NCBI GenBank assembly: GCA_016711805.1
Contig: JADJSH010000018.1
Location: forward strand, 78,277 to 142,276
DNA from: Bacteroidota bacterium
GTDB lineage: Bacteria; Bacteroidota; Bacteroidia; B-17B0; Aurantibacillaceae
Length of the DNA: 64,000 nt
Direction of reading: 5' to 3'
A model generated the notes under the pieces. That model was not told the DNA's origin. It ran no database searches and worked only from the letters and a program-made list of their open reading frames with translations. The position numbers were made by a program, and so were the translations under genes. This document shows, one piece after another, positions 37,942 through 47,427 of this stretch (the stretch's first letter is position 1; the number at the start of each line of letters is the position of its first letter).

Positions 37942-38936
37942 ATGATTCGTTCAACAACAATTCCAACAATACAAAGCGTAAAAGATAAATGTTTTTTAGT
38001 AACAGGTGGCGCAGGTTTTATCGGTTCTCATCTTGTGTCTTACTTATTAAGCAATGGTGCCAAAGAAGTAAGGGTACTAGATAATTTATCTACAGGATTT
38101 AAGGCTAATTTATTAGAACATGAAAGCAATCCGGCTTTTAAATTTTTATTAGGCGATATCACCGATTACAATGCCTGTTTGCACGCTTGCGAAAACATAG
38201 ACGGCGTTTTTCATAATGCTGCTCTAGGCTCTGTCTCTCGCAGTATGCAAGATCCTATGGCCACCAATCAAGCTAATGTATCTGGCTTTATTAATGTGCT
38301 ATTTGCTGCAAAAAATCAAAACGTAAAAAGAGTGGTTTATGCTTCTTCTTCTTCTGTTTATGGTGATGACAAAAGTGCCGAAAAACAAGAGCATATTACT
38401 GGGAATTTGTTGTCTCCCTACGCCGTGTCTAAAAAACAGATGAGTTATACGCAGCTGTGTTTGCTAAATCGTATGATATGGAAATTATAGGCTTGCGTTA
38501 TTTTAATGTGTATGGACCCAAGCAAAATCCACATGGAGCTTACGCTGCAGTGATTCCTATTTTTATTTCTAATTTATTGAAAGGCGAAACACCTTCTATT
38601 TTTGGTGATGGTACTACGAGTAGAGATTTTACGTTTATTAATAATGTGGTGTATGCTAATGTGTTAGCATTTTCAACCACTAATCCAGAGGCTATCAATC
38701 AAGTATATAATGTGGCTTATGGCTCGTCTACTAGTTTAAATCAATTGTTTGCTTTAGTGAAATCAAATTTAAATAGTGAAGTAAGTCCAGAATATAAAGC
38801 GGAACGAAAAGGCGATATTAAAAATAGTTTAGCAAATATTGGTAAGGCTAAGCATCTTTTAGGATATGAGCCACTGGTTGATTTAAATGAAGGTATGAAA
38901 TTAACTATTGAATGGTATAAACATCATAATGTTTAA
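37942..38936 (+). CDS. NAD-dependent sugar epimerase/dehydratase (UDP-GlcNAc 4-epimerase type), one frameshift
   Basis: An SDR enzyme with the Rossmann motif TGGAGFIGSH, GDITDY, the Ser-rich SSSSVYG and the catalytic YAVSKK, then GLRYFNVYGPKQNPHGAYAA, GDGTTSRDFTFINNV. The last two are typical of the WbpP/Gne type that makes UDP-GalNAc or its acid from UDP-GlcNAc. The frame shifts at an A6 run near 38432; repaired, KKQDELYAAVFAKSYDME joins the fragments. About 330 residues. The sugar-nucleotide product presumably enters the exported polysaccharide. Confidence 0.82.
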
Positions 38937-38989
38937 TAGAGTTTGGTGATTTTCTGTAAATAATAAATTCCAAATTTCCTCTAATTTAC

Positions 38990-39019
38990 TTGCTTTTTTA
39001 GCATTATTGAGTAATTTTG
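38990..39019 (+). promoter_or_regulatory. Bacteroidota-type promoter before the winged-helix regulator
   Basis: TTG at 38990-38992 and TAATTTTG at 39012-39019 are spaced by 19 bases and match the -33/-7 consensus of the phylum. The start codon is only nine bases after the -7 box, so the mRNA would have almost no leader. Confidence 0.62.
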
Positions 39020-39029
39020 TTACTCAATA
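39005..39029. promoter_or_regulatory. Inverted repeat TATTGAGTAA-N5-TTACTCAATA, probable operator
   Basis: Ten-base perfect arms surround the spacer TTTTG. The repeat contains the -7 box and its right end includes the A of the regulator's start codon. Binding of the winged-helix protein here would block its own promoter. Confidence 0.65.
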
Positions 39030-39557
39030 TGATTGAAACGCTCATATCCTCTAAAACTCGTATTAAATTGCTACTGAAGTTTTTTTTAAACAGTAGTACT
39101 ACGGCTTATTTAAGAAGTTTAGAGGAAGAATTTGGAGAATCCACTAATTCTATTCGAATTGAACTGAATCGTTTCGAAAAAGCAGGTTTTTTAGCATCTC
39201 ACAGTCAGGCAAATAAAAAGTTTTAAAGTAAATACCTCGCATCCCTTATTTAAGGATATTAACAGTATTGTGCTAAAGTTGGTGGGGTTAGATCATGTGA
39301 TTGATTACGTGTTGCAACGAATGGGCGATTTAAAGGAGGTGTATTTAGTTGGTAATTTATCAAAAGGGAAAGATTCTGAGGTGATAGATTTGGTTTTGGT
39401 AGGAGATATTAACGAACTTTTTTTAAAAGATTTAATTGCTAAAGCCGAAAAGAAAATACATAAAAGCATACATTACATACATTATAAAGAAGTTGATTTT
39501 AATTTAGCTCAAATCACTGAGCCGGGTATTAGTCCACTTTTGCTATGGAGTAAATAA
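39029..39557 (+). CDS. Winged-helix regulator with nucleotidyltransferase-like C-terminus, one frameshift
   Basis: The N-terminal domain (TRIKLLLKFFLNSSTTAYLR, then LEEEFGESTNSIRIELNRFEKAGFL) is a winged helix-turn-helix. The C-terminal half (LKEVYLVGNLSKGKDSEVI, then DLVLVGD) resembles the minimal nucleotidyltransferase fold, with a degenerate GS motif (GN) and a weakened Asp pair, so it may sense rather than catalyse. The frame breaks at an A-run near 39215; one extra A gives NKKVLKVNTSHPLFKDI and joins both halves into about 176 residues. The ATG at 39029 was chosen over an upstream TTG at 39017. Similar proteins lie in Bacteroidota polysaccharide loci. Confidence 0.65.
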
Positions 39558-39575
39558 AAATTTATGTAATCTTGT

Positions 39576-39599
39576 CACTTCGAGCGTAGGCGAGAAGTG
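39576..39599. repeat. Dispersed-repeat-like element CACTTC-N12-GAAGTG
   Basis: The spacer before the exporter genes carries text of the CACTTCGAGCG...GAGAAGTG kind, which recurs in intergenic regions of many Bacteroidota genomes. A further ACTAAG repetition follows at about 39629-39675. No ORF is present in this 180-base spacer. Confidence 0.4.
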
Positions 39600-39737
39600 G
39601 AGCAATAGAAAGATGAATAAACAAACCACTAAGTTACCTGTGACTAAGGTGGCGAAGCTATAAGAAACACTAAGGCAATTTGTAAAAAATAAAATAACAA
39701 CCTATTATAAATGATATAGAATTATTAGAATAAAATT

Positions 39738-40595
39738 ATGACACAACAAGATGAGCATTGGGATTTAGTTATTAAACCTTGTAATAAATGGTATGATATT
39801 GATTTAGTTGCTATTTGGAGATATCGTGATTTATTAATGTTATTGGTACGCAGAGATTTTGTAGCAGTTTATAAACAAACAATTTTAGGACCGTTATGGT
39901 TATTTATTCAGCCAATTTTTTCAGCTCTTACTTTCGCTTTTATTTTTGGAAGATTGGCTAGAATCAGTACCGACGGAAATCCTCCCATTTTATTTTATAT
40001 GGCAGGTATAACTTTATGGACCTACTTTGCTGACTGTCTCAACAGAACTTCTAATACATTTGTGTCGAATGCAGGAGTTTTTGGAAAGGTTTATTTCCCC
40101 CGTTTAATTATCCCGTTATCAGTGTTAGTTTCGAATTTGGTAAAATTAGGGATACAAATACTTATATTTTTAGTTATTTGGGTTTATTACCTTAAATTTT
40201 CATCACATGTCATTCATCCACAATGGCAGTACTTTTGGTTAATTCCTGTACTTATTATTATGATGGCTGGCCTGGGTTTTGGTTTTGGAATTTTAATATC
40301 ATCTTTAACAACCAAGTATCGCGATTTAACGTTTTTGGTTGGTTTTGGAGTACAATTATTAATGTATGCCAGTTCAGTTGTCTTACCCGTATCAAGCATG
40401 TCTCCAGGAATTAAAAAATTAATGTTACTTAATCCATTAACTTCTATCATTGAGGCTTTTAAATTTATTTTTTTAGGTAGTGGTTCTTTTGAGGGTTTAT
40501 GGTTGATTTATGACTTTTTATTAATGATCGTTTTGATAGTAGGTTCAGTTATTGTTTTTAGTAAAGTAGAAAAATCCTTTATGGATACAGTTTAA
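39738..40595 (+). CDS. wzm: ABC-2 type polysaccharide export permease
   Basis: A 285-residue inner-membrane protein with about six helices, resembling Wzm/KpsM/TagG. Visible are the N-terminal amphipathic RYRDLLMLLVRRDFVAVYKQ, TILGPLWLFIQPIF, and LTTKYRDLTFLVGFGVQLLM near the fifth helix. The permease carries a lipid-linked polymer across the inner membrane with the ATPase encoded next. It is complete and ends four bases before wzt. Confidence 0.9.
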   Translation: MTQQDEHWDLVIKPCNKWYDIDLVAIWRYRDLLMLLVRRDFVAVYKQTILGPLWLFIQPIFSALTFAFIFGRLARISTDGNPPILFYMAGITLWTYFADCLNRTSNTFVSNAGVFGKVYFPRLIIPLSVLVSNLVKLGIQILIFLVIWVYYLKFSSHVIHPQWQYFWLIPVLIIMMAGLGFGFGILISSLTTKYRDLTFLVGFGVQLLMYASSVVLPVSSMSPGIKKLMLLNPLTSIIEAFKFIFLGSGSFEGLWLIYDFLLMIVLIVGSVIVFSKVEKSFMDTV

Positions 40596-40599
40596 AATC

Positions 40600-41878
40600 A
40601 TGAGCGATATAGTTATAAAAGTTGAAAATGTAGGTAAGCAGTACCGTTTGGGTAAAGTTGGAACAGGTTCGTTTACTACTGATATTAACCGTTGGTGGCA
40701 TATAGCCCGAGGTAAGGAAGATCCTTATTTGAAGATAGGGGATGTTAACGATCGAACATCCAAAAGTACTTTGAATGATGTTGTGTGGGCTATTAAAGAC
40801 ATTAACTTTGAAATGAAACGTGGAGAAGTTTTGGGCATCATAGGAAAAAATGGAGCGGGTAAGTCAACACTTTTAAAAATATTATCTCGCGTAACAGCGC
40901 CTACTGTTGGGGATATTAAAGTTAGAGGACGTATTGCAAGTTTATTGGAAGTCGGCACGGGCTTTCATCCTGAATTAAGTGGAAGAGAAAATATTTTTTT
41001 AAATGGTGCCATATTAGGAATGACCAAGCAAGAAATAAAATCTAAATTTGACGAAATAATAGATTTTAGTGGTGTTGAACGCTACATTGACACTCCTGTA
41101 AAACGATACAGTAGTGGTATGTATGTACGGCTGGCATTTGCAGTGGCAGCACATTTGGAACCGGAAATTTTGATCATTGATGAAGTTTTAGCAGTTGGGG
41201 ATGCTGAGTTTCAGAAAAATGCTTGGGCAAAATGAAAGATGTGAGTGGACAAGGGCGCACCGTATTATTTGTGAGTCACAATTTGCAGGCAGTTTCAAAT
41301 CTATGTACTACCGGACTTTTATTAAATAATGGTACAGTTGAAGTTAGTGGTGATATTGAAGAGTGTGTTAAACGCTATTTGGTATCTTCGCGCAGTGTTG
41401 GTTTGTCAAATGTTGCAAAAGAAGATAGGTTAAAGAGAACTAACGGAAATATACTTTTCGAAGAAATAAAAGCTACTAAAAATGGTGAAGAAACATGGGA
41501 GTTTAATTACGATCAGGATATTTTAATTCACTTTACAACTAAAACTCGGGTAAATCTAGAGGAAGGCTTATCATTTTATATGGCCTTAAAGCATCCTTAT
41601 TCAGGTGAGATTATCTCAAATTACAAAACTGTTATTACTGAAAAAAAATAGCAAAAGATGCAGAATTTAAATTCAATATTACTATTCCAAAAAAAACCAT
41701 GCGAACAGGGCAGTATGGATTATATTTTGCACTTGGAAATGCTGAAACTAAAACTTTTTATGATGTAGTTGATGAAAATGTGCATTTCCCAATGTTGACA
41801 ATAAATCCAATAAGTATGGATGTTCATGAAAATGCCGGACTTGTTACTATTCCGTTTAATTTACAAATTAATTCTTAA
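40600..41878 (+). CDS. wzt: Polysaccharide ABC exporter ATPase with C-terminal substrate-binding domain, two frameshifts
   Basis: The N-terminal ATPase domain has Walker A GKNGAGKST, the loop LLEVGTGFHPELSGRENIFL, signature YSSGMYVRLAFAVA, Walker B EILIIDEVLAVGDAEFQ and the switch TVLFVSHN. The C-terminal part (LSFYMALKHPYSG and KTMRTGQYGLYFALGN) is a Wzt-type carbohydrate-binding domain, which usually selects the finished chain. The frame breaks at A-runs near 41218 and 41644; repaired, the protein is about 425 residues and ends at 41878. It energises the permease encoded directly upstream. Confidence 0.85.
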
Positions 41879-41883
41879 CCATT

Positions 41884-42864
41884 TTGGCATTAGGTGTATA
41901 TAAAATATTAAAAAAAGTTATAGATAAATTCTATTACGCAGGTGTTTTTGAAATTTTATTGCGACCCAAAAACGTTTTTTTAAATGTTAATATTGTCACA
42001 GGGGAGAAATGCTTTATAGATCCAAGTGCAGTATTAATAACGCATGAAAAAGCTCAAATTATATTAAAAGGTAAAAATAGAATTGGAAGATATACGGAAT
42101 TACAGCCGTCCACAGATGGAGTTATTAAAATTGGATTTGGTACTTCTATTCAGGATCGTAATATGATATTAGGAGATGTTGAATTTGGAAGATATTGTTT
42201 AACTGCACCAAATGTTTACATAAGTTCTGGGAAGCATTATTATAATTATGCCTCTAACTTTTATATAAAAGATCAGGATGATATGGTTTTTGCTTCGGAA
42301 GAACTCAAAAAACTACATTCAAAAAAAATTATCATTGAGGATGATGTGTGGATAGGGATAAATTCTGTTATTATGCCTGGTATCACTATAGGCAGAGGAG
42401 CTATTATTGGATCGAATTCTGTTGTTACCTCTAATGTCGCTCCTTTTTCAATTGTGGCGGGTGCTCCAGCAAAATTTATCAAAAACAGATTAGAGTTTAT
42501 GCCTAAAGCCATTTTAAAGTTCGATAACGATGAGGACCTTCCAAATTTTTATAAGGGTTTTTTTGTGAATGGGGAGAATTTAGTGCATGATAGGAAATTA
42601 GGTGGAGTGTCAACTTCTAATTTATTTTATGTCTATATGAAAGACAATGGAAAAACAATACAGTTAAATTTAAAAAAGTTAAAAAATACACAAATAACAT
42701 TGATTTATAATCATCAAGAAATAGAAATTAATAATACAGATTTTCACACTATATCTTTTGAATTTCATAAAGCTAATTATCATCAATTTTTCATTAAATC
42801 ACCAGTGATAAATGACGATGAAGAAAAATATCTGTTGGTGAAAGAAATAATAATTTTAAATTAG
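41884..42864 (+). CDS. Hexapeptide-repeat (left-handed beta-helix) acyltransferase
   Basis: A first domain of about 200 residues has hexapeptide repeats ending in the typical IIEDDVWIGINSVIMPGITI, GRGAIIGSNSVVTSNV and FSIVAGAPAKFIKNR, as in sugar O- or N-acetyltransferases. The remaining 125 residues are not recognised. The start given is TTG, close after wzt; another start or a small error near the beginning is possible. In this locus it probably acetylates a sugar of the exported polymer or of its precursor. Confidence 0.78.
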   Translation: MALGVYKILKKVIDKFYYAGVFEILLRPKNVFLNVNIVTGEKCFIDPSAVLITHEKAQIILKGKNRIGRYTELQPSTDGVIKIGFGTSIQDRNMILGDVEFGRYCLTAPNVYISSGKHYYNYASNFYIKDQDDMVFASEELKKLHSKKIIIEDDVWIGINSVIMPGITIGRGAIIGSNSVVTSNVAPFSIVAGAPAKFIKNRLEFMPKAILKFDNDEDLPNFYKGFFVNGENLVHDRKLGGVSTSNLFYVYMKDNGKTIQLNLKKLKNTQITLIYNHQEIEINNTDFHTISFEFHKANYHQFFIKSPVINDDEEKYLLVKEIIILN

Positions 42865-42909
42865 TCAAACATGGCTATATCGTAAACAATTAAGACTTAA
42901 ACTATTTAT

Positions 42910-43905
42910 ATGAAAACATTAACTAATTTTTTGAAGTACTACTTTGGTGGTTCAAACAATCAAGCTTCTTATGTGCAAATGAGGAAAGACTATATAGGGT
43001 CAAAATACGGTATAGTTAACAAAGTTAGTAAGCTAAACGGATTACTTAATCCAAAATATAAAATTCAAGAATCTCAAGGCATTTTAGGAAACTTAAAAAA
43101 CAAAGAAGTGACAGAAATTTGTAGTCATATTCAAAAAGACGGATATTATATATTTCCAAATTTAGCTTCTACAGAGTTAGTTGAAGATTTAAGGAATTTT
43201 GCCTCTAACACGCCTATACATTATTTGATCCCAGCAGAAAAGAGTATTGCTTATTCAAAGGATGCAGTAAAATATGCTGAATCTAAAAATTTATCTAACC
43301 GCTATCAAATTTTAAATATCAGTGATTTAAAATACAACGATACTTCATTAAAATTAGCCACTGATGCTAATTTTTTACACATTGCCAATAATTATTTAGG
43401 TTCAAAGCCGATACTTGATTTAATTGTATTTTGGTGGAGTAATAGTTTGAAAAATTTAGAAATTGATCATGCAACAAAAGAGTTATTGAAAAATCGTTCA
43501 GCGCAAATGTTTCATATTGACATGGATAGGCTAAAGTTTCTGAAATTTTTTGTATACTTAACTGATGTGGATACGAATACTGGACCACATGTATATGTGA
43601 AGGGAACTCATAATAAAATACCAAGTTATATTCATAAAGATGGTAGATATACAGATGAACACATTCGTGAACATGACGCCAAAAATATCATCGAAATTAA
43701 TGGAAAGGCAGGTTCTATTATTGCCGTTGATACAAGAGGTTTGCATAAGGGCAAAGAGTTAGAGCAAGGCGAACGACTCATTTTTCAAATTGAGTTTACT
43801 AATTCTTTATTTGGGAACCCAATAATGCCTAATGTCAGTGAAAAATTGGATTACAAAGGAAATTCAAATTATTTTGATACTTATAAATTATTTTTTAAAA
43901 AATAA
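42910..43905 (+). CDS. Phytanoyl-CoA dioxygenase (PhyH)-like Fe(II)/2-oxoglutarate oxygenase
   Basis: The core shows the facial triad: His and Asp in MFHIDMDRLKFLKFFVYL, the second His in DTRGLHKGKELEQGERLIF, with the oxoglutarate-binding Arg following. TDVDTNTGPHVYVKGTHN is typical of PhyH. Such enzymes hydroxylate small molecules or sugars. It lies just before the pseudaminic acid genes, so a sugar-modifying role is a fair guess but is not shown. Length (331) is normal and the frame is intact. Confidence 0.75.
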   Translation: MKTLTNFLKYYFGGSNNQASYVQMRKDYIGSKYGIVNKVSKLNGLLNPKYKIQESQGILGNLKNKEVTEICSHIQKDGYYIFPNLASTELVEDLRNFASNTPIHYLIPAEKSIAYSKDAVKYAESKNLSNRYQILNISDLKYNDTSLKLATDANFLHIANNYLGSKPILDLIVFWWSNSLKNLEIDHATKELLKNRSAQMFHIDMDRLKFLKFFVYLTDVDTNTGPHVYVKGTHNKIPSYIHKDGRYTDEHIREHDAKNIIEINGKAGSIIAVDTRGLHKGKELEQGERLIFQIEFTNSLFGNPIMPNVSEKLDYKGNSNYFDTYKLFFKK

Positions 43906-43908
43906 ATC

Positions 43909-44919
43909 ATGCTAAATAACAAATCAATATTAATTACAGGTGGTACTGGTTCTTTAGGGAAAGAGTTAACGAAAACAATTCTCGAAAACTGGCCCGATGT
44001 GAAGCGTTTAGTGATTTTTTCAAGAGATGAGCAAAAGCAGTTTCAAATGGAACAGGAATATCCCATGTCAAAATATAAAGCCATCCGCTATTTTATTGGA
44101 GATGTTCGCGATTTAGAGCGTATGAAGCGTGCTTTTATCGGAATTGATTATGTGATTCATGCAGCAGCCATGAAACATGTTCATATTGCCGAATATAACC
44201 CGGATGAGTGCGTGAAAACTAATATAGGTGGAGCGGAGAACGTTATAAAAGCAGCTTTAGAGTCAAATGTGACTAAGGTAGTTGCTTTGTCAACTGATAA
44301 GGCTTGTGCGCCAATTAATTTATATGGCGCTACAAAATTAACCTCCGATAAATTATTTATTGCCGCTAATAATATTAAAGGGCATAAGGATATTAAATTT
44401 TCTGTGGTGCGCTATGGTAACGTGATGGGGTCTAATGGTTCGGTTATTCCATTCTTTTTAAATAAAAAAAAGGATGGCGTTTTACCGATAACCGACCCTA
44501 ATATGACCCGTTTTAATATTTCTTTAAAAGGAGGTGTGGACATGGTATTGCATGCCCTGGAAGCAGCTTGGGGAGGAGAATTGTTTGTGCCAAAAATACC
44601 TTCCTATAAAATTATGGATGTAGCTAATGCTATAGGACCAAATTGCGAGCATAAAATAAACGGCATTCGTCCAGGTGAAAAAATTCATGAAGAAATGATT
44701 ACGAGTTCAGATTCTTTCACAACCTACGATTTAGAAAAATATTATGTGATTTTGCCGCAAGTAACTAATTTTAAACTGGAAGATTATATCAAACACTTTA
44801 ACGCCAAATTAGTTCCTCAAGGATTTCATTACACATCTGAAAATAATACGGAGTGGGAAACAGTAGAAGGCTTAAGAAAATTAATTATTGAACATGTTGA
44901 TCCTGATTTTAAACCATAA
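43909..44919 (+). CDS. pseB: UDP-N-acetylglucosamine 4,6-dehydratase (inverting)
   Basis: PseB makes the first pseudaminic acid intermediate from UDP-GlcNAc. Signatures: ILITGGTGSLGKELTKT, VIFSRDEQKQFQM, GDVRDLERM, AAAMKHVHIAEYNPDECVKT (active-site region), ALSTDKACAPINLYGATKL and FSVVRYGNVMGSNGSVIPFF. Length 336 matches. It starts three bases after the PhyH gene and is followed directly by pseC. Confidence 0.95.
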   Translation: MLNNKSILITGGTGSLGKELTKTILENWPDVKRLVIFSRDEQKQFQMEQEYPMSKYKAIRYFIGDVRDLERMKRAFIGIDYVIHAAAMKHVHIAEYNPDECVKTNIGGAENVIKAALESNVTKVVALSTDKACAPINLYGATKLTSDKLFIAANNIKGHKDIKFSVVRYGNVMGSNGSVIPFFLNKKKDGVLPITDPNMTRFNISLKGGVDMVLHALEAAWGGELFVPKIPSYKIMDVANAIGPNCEHKINGIRPGEKIHEEMITSSDSFTTYDLEKYYVILPQVTNFKLEDYIKHFNAKLVPQGFHYTSENNTEWETVEGLRKLIIEHVDPDFKP

Positions 44920-44931
44920 ATACATTTTGTA

Positions 44932-46074
44932 ATGATACCTTACGGAAGACAACATATTACGGAAGAAGATATTGAAGCAGTAACAAAGGCATTAAAGTCA
45001 GACTTCTTAACACAAGGACCTGAAATAGCAGCTTTTGAAAAAGCGTTTGCTGAGTATATAGGTTGTAAGTATGCTGTAGCTGTTTCAAATGGAACAGCGG
45101 CCTTGCATTTATGTACCATGGCTTTGGGAGTTGATAAGAGTTCGAGAGTGATTACTAGTCCTATTACCTTTGCAGCATCAGCAAATTGTGTTCGTTATTG
45201 TGATGGAGAAGTATATTTTGCTGACATCGATCCTAAAACCTATTTAATAGATATTCAAAAAGTTCGTGCATTATTAGAAAAACATCCTAAAGGGTATTTT
45301 CAAGGTATTATTCCGGTTGATTTTGCAGGTAATGCAGTGAATCTGGAAGAGTTCAGGAAATTAGCAGATGAATTTGGTTGTTGGATTATTGAGGATGCTT
45401 GTCACGCTCCCGGTGGATATTTTAAAGATAGTAAGGGAACAAAGCAATATTGTGGGAACAGTCAATTTGCCGACTTAGCTATATTTTCATTTCATCCGGT
45501 AAAGCATATTGCTTGTGGCGAAGGAGGGATGGTAACTACTAACGATGAAAAGCTATACAATAAATTAATTAAACTGCGTACGCATGGCATTACTAAAGAT
45601 CCAAACTTAATGTATAAAAATGAGGGAGGTTGGTATTATGAAATGCAGGACTTAGGGTATAATTATAGAATTACAGATTTCCAAGCCGCTCTTGGAACTT
45701 CTCAATTAAAGAGGGCAGATGAAGGCTTAAAAAGAAGAAGAGAGATTGCTCAAACCTATTTTGATACTTTCAAAGAGAATAAAAATATTAAGAGGCAGTC
45801 CGGAGTGGTTGATGGGCACGCATATCATTTATATATTATTGAAGTAGAAAACCGTAAAGGTTTGTATGATTATTTAAGAACAAAAGATATTTTTTGTCAG
45901 GTGCATTACATTCCTGTTCATACTTTGCCTTACTATGAAAGTTTAGGATGGAAGCAAGGTGACTTTGAAAAGGCGGAAAGTTATTATAAAAGTTGTTTGA
46001 GTTTGCCAATGTATCCAACTTTAACTAAAGAAGAGCAATCATTTGTAATTGAAAGCATTAATTCTTTTTTTTAA
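44932..46074 (+). CDS. pseC: UDP-4-amino-4,6-dideoxy-N-acetyl-beta-L-altrosamine transaminase
   Basis: A PLP-dependent DegT/DnrJ/EryC1 aminotransferase: PYGRQHITEEDIEAV at the start, SNGTAALHL, VDFAGNAVNLEEF, IIEDACHAPGG, and the PLP lysine in FSFHPVKHIACGEGGMV, then YNYRITDFQAALG. The opening and the context after pseB make PseC the specific call. The reaction installs the 4-amino group. Its stop overlaps the pseF start by one base. Confidence 0.94.
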   Translation: MIPYGRQHITEEDIEAVTKALKSDFLTQGPEIAAFEKAFAEYIGCKYAVAVSNGTAALHLCTMALGVDKSSRVITSPITFAASANCVRYCDGEVYFADIDPKTYLIDIQKVRALLEKHPKGYFQGIIPVDFAGNAVNLEEFRKLADEFGCWIIEDACHAPGGYFKDSKGTKQYCGNSQFADLAIFSFHPVKHIACGEGGMVTTNDEKLYNKLIKLRTHGITKDPNLMYKNEGGWYYEMQDLGYNYRITDFQAALGTSQLKRADEGLKRRREIAQTYFDTFKENKNIKRQSGVVDGHAYHLYIIEVENRKGLYDYLRTKDIFCQVHYIPVHTLPYYESLGWKQGDFEKAESYYKSCLSLPMYPTLTKEEQSFVIESINSFF

Positions 46075-46766
46075 TGTCTAATATTGCAATCATTACGGCG
46101 AGAGGTGGTAGTAAAAGAATCCCCAGAAAAAACATAAAATATTTTTTAGGTAAACCAATCATTGCATATTCTATTGAAACGGCCATAAAATCCGGTTTAT
46201 TTGATTATATATTGGTTTCAACTGATGATGATGAAATTGCAGAAATTTCGAAACAGTATGGAGCTAAAGTTCCATTTATGAGAAGTAAGCAAAATTCAGA
46301 TGATTTTTCAGGAACAGCTGATGTTATTTTGGAGGTATTGAATGATTTACAAAAAACTGGTAAACAATTTGATAATGCATGTTGTATTTATCCTACCGCA
46401 CCATTTATTACAAAAGAAAACTTATCAGATGCTTATCAGTTATTGATGCATAAAAAACTTGATAGTGTGTTTCCTATTTGTGCTTTTTCGTATCCAATAC
46501 AAAGAGCACTGAAAATTGATGATTCTAAAACAATAATGGTTTGGCCAGAAAATATAAATAAACGTTCGCAGGATTTACCAGCAACATACCATGATGCAGG
46601 GCAGTTTTACTGGATGAATGTAAATACATTCTTAAAAAAGAAAAAATTGTTTACAAATGAAACTGGTTCAATTATATTAAATGAGTTGCAGGTGCAGGAC
46701 ATAGATAACGAAACGGATTGGAAATTAGCCGAAATGAAATATGAACTATTACAAAGTATTAAATAA
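46074..46766 (+). CDS. pseF: Pseudaminic acid cytidylyltransferase
   Basis: PseF activates pseudaminic acid as CMP-Pse. It shows IITARGGSKRIPRKNIKYFL (nucleotide-binding signature), STDDDEIAEIS, CIYPTAPFIT and DAGQFYWMN. The 230-residue length is typical. Overlaps with pseC (one base) and with the following acetyltransferase gene (26 bases) show tight translational coupling. Confidence 0.93.
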   Translation: MSNIAIITARGGSKRIPRKNIKYFLGKPIIAYSIETAIKSGLFDYILVSTDDDEIAEISKQYGAKVPFMRSKQNSDDFSGTADVILEVLNDLQKTGKQFDNACCIYPTAPFITKENLSDAYQLLMHKKLDSVFPICAFSYPIQRALKIDDSKTIMVWPENINKRSQDLPATYHDAGQFYWMNVNTFLKKKKLFTNETGSIILNELQVQDIDNETDWKLAEMKYELLQSIK

Positions 46767-47295
46767 TCAGGAGTTTAAGAAAGGTACTTTCTCAATCGTG
46801 CCTATTCGTTTCGCAGATAGATTTTTAATAATGAAATGGCGTAACGAGCAAATATACCACCTTCGACAAAATAAAACACTCACAACGCAGGATCAAGACA
46901 ATTATTTTACCGATGTGGTTGCTAACTTGTTTAATCAAGATTATCCAAATCAAATTCTATTTTCTTATCTCGATGGTGATAAGTGTATTGGTTATGGTGG
47001 ATTAGTTCACATCAATTGGGTGGATAAGAATGCCGAAATATCATTTATTATGGATACAGAACTGGAGTTTGATTTTTTTGAATTTCATTGGACCAACTTT
47101 CTTCAGTTTATTGAAAAAGTTGCTCAACAGGAATTAGAGTTGCATAAAATATTCACATACGCTTTTGATTTAAGACCGAAAATTTATAAAATATTGGAAA
47201 AGAATAATTTTGAAAAAGAAGCGGTTCTAAAAGAACACTGTTTTTTTGAAACTAAATTTATTGACGTAATTATTCATTCTAAAATACTTTTTTAA
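46741..47295 (+). CDS. pseH: PseH-like N-acetyltransferase (GNAT)
   Basis: A 184-residue GNAT-fold protein with VPIRFADRFLIMKWRNEQIY, CIGYGGLVHINWVDKNAEIS and ELHKIFTYAFDLRPKIYKIL. PseH transfers acetyl from acetyl-CoA to the 4-amino group made by PseC. Assignment rests on the fold and on its position between pseF and pseI. The start overlaps pseF by 26 bases; a later start would lose the conserved beginning. A weaker start cannot be excluded. Confidence 0.78.
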   Translation: MNYYKVLNNQEFKKGTFSIVPIRFADRFLIMKWRNEQIYHLRQNKTLTTQDQDNYFTDVVANLFNQDYPNQILFSYLDGDKCIGYGGLVHINWVDKNAEISFIMDTELEFDFFEFHWTNFLQFIEKVAQQELELHKIFTYAFDLRPKIYKILEKNNFEKEAVLKEHCFFETKFIDVIIHSKILF

Positions 47296-47427
47296 AGAAG
47301 AAACTATTGGAAATTTTGATCCTTAAATTTGTTAAGAGGCTGATAAAATAAATTTTTTTAGTTCTTTTCGCTCAAAAGCTTCTCCTATAAGCAATTTAGT
47401 CAACTTATTTAATATAATAATCTAATA

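Noticed and set aside
39017..39226. Stand-alone 69-residue regulator from TTG
   Set aside because: The frame continues into the second half after one base in an A-run, and ATG 39029 fits the promoter better.
47296..47427. pseG or a small gene in the spacer after pseH
   Set aside because: No frame of useful length and no PseG motif.
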